Shown here in pieces: positions 44,393 through 44,727 of a stretch of 44,727 bases of DNA. Both the position numbers and the translations under genes were made by a program. The number at the start of each line of letters is the position of its first letter. The stretch's first letter is position 1. The notes below the pieces were generated by a model. The model was not told the origin of the DNA. It searched no databases and saw only the letters and a program-made list of their open reading frames with translations. Location of the stretch: contig JAGVTS010000065.1 of assembly GCA_019136685.1 (NCBI GenBank), forward strand, positions 1 through 44,727, read 5' to 3'. Origin of the DNA: Bacillota bacterium. GTDB taxonomy: Bacteria > Bacillota > DTU025.

Positions 44393-44727
<335 letters not shown>

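Overview
The window reads as chromosomal DNA from a GC-rich, low-oxygen member of the Firmicutes (Bacillota) that has an outer membrane. The Firmicutes placement rests on a serS T-box leader, a large SRP RNA, and gene order: serS, tRNA-Ser, tadA, SRP RNA, dnaX, ebfC/yaaK, recR, yaaL and 16S rRNA follow each other as in the Bacillus subtilis origin region, and coaX, dus and lysS as in its ftsH-lysS region. The anaerobic trait comes from a four-subunit pyruvate:ferredoxin oxidoreductase and a 2[4Fe-4S] ferredoxin. The outer membrane is inferred from a secretin, two secreted predicted beta-barrels ending in phenylalanine, a LolA-like protein and an RND pump. A Limnochordia-like lineage would fit, but this is inference.

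Layout. 1-7200: housekeeping genes (coaX end, hflX, dusB, an HTH regulator with its partner, greA, lysS, nagB). 7200-13300: tRNA-Ala, ferredoxin, pdxS, glyA and porGDAB. 13380-17465: T-box-controlled serS, an HD-GYP protein on the minus strand, two tRNA-Ser genes and a TtcA-like thiolase. 17462-24650: a near-consensus promoter drives a LolA-like protein, an RND transporter, a beta-barrel, a MATE exporter and a small membrane protein. 24800-25465, minus strand: two tiny Trp-rich membrane proteins and two tRNA-Arg genes. 25639-28600: phosphoglucomutase, a lipoprotein and an unknown protein.

29010-38386 is the accessory part: a secreted transglutaminase-like protein, two related secreted surface proteins, a protein made of two PapD-like/Ig-like repeats, a short secretin, a beta-barrel and an orphan histidine kinase. 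I propose this as an uncharacterised outer-membrane surface-structure or secretion locus. Part of it (about 31.5-34.7 kb) looks clearly lower in GC than its flanks.

38400-44727 returns to the backbone: a zinc-ribbon protein, a SagB-type nitroreductase, tadA, two more tRNA-Ser genes (all four serine isoacceptors are in the window), SRP RNA, dnaX, ebfC, recR, yaaL, an rRNA promoter and the start of 16S rRNA. The 16S 5' end is abnormal: recognisable 16S begins only at the equivalent of E. coli position 52, and one nearly universal base is changed.

No CRISPR array, insertion sequence or prophage was seen.
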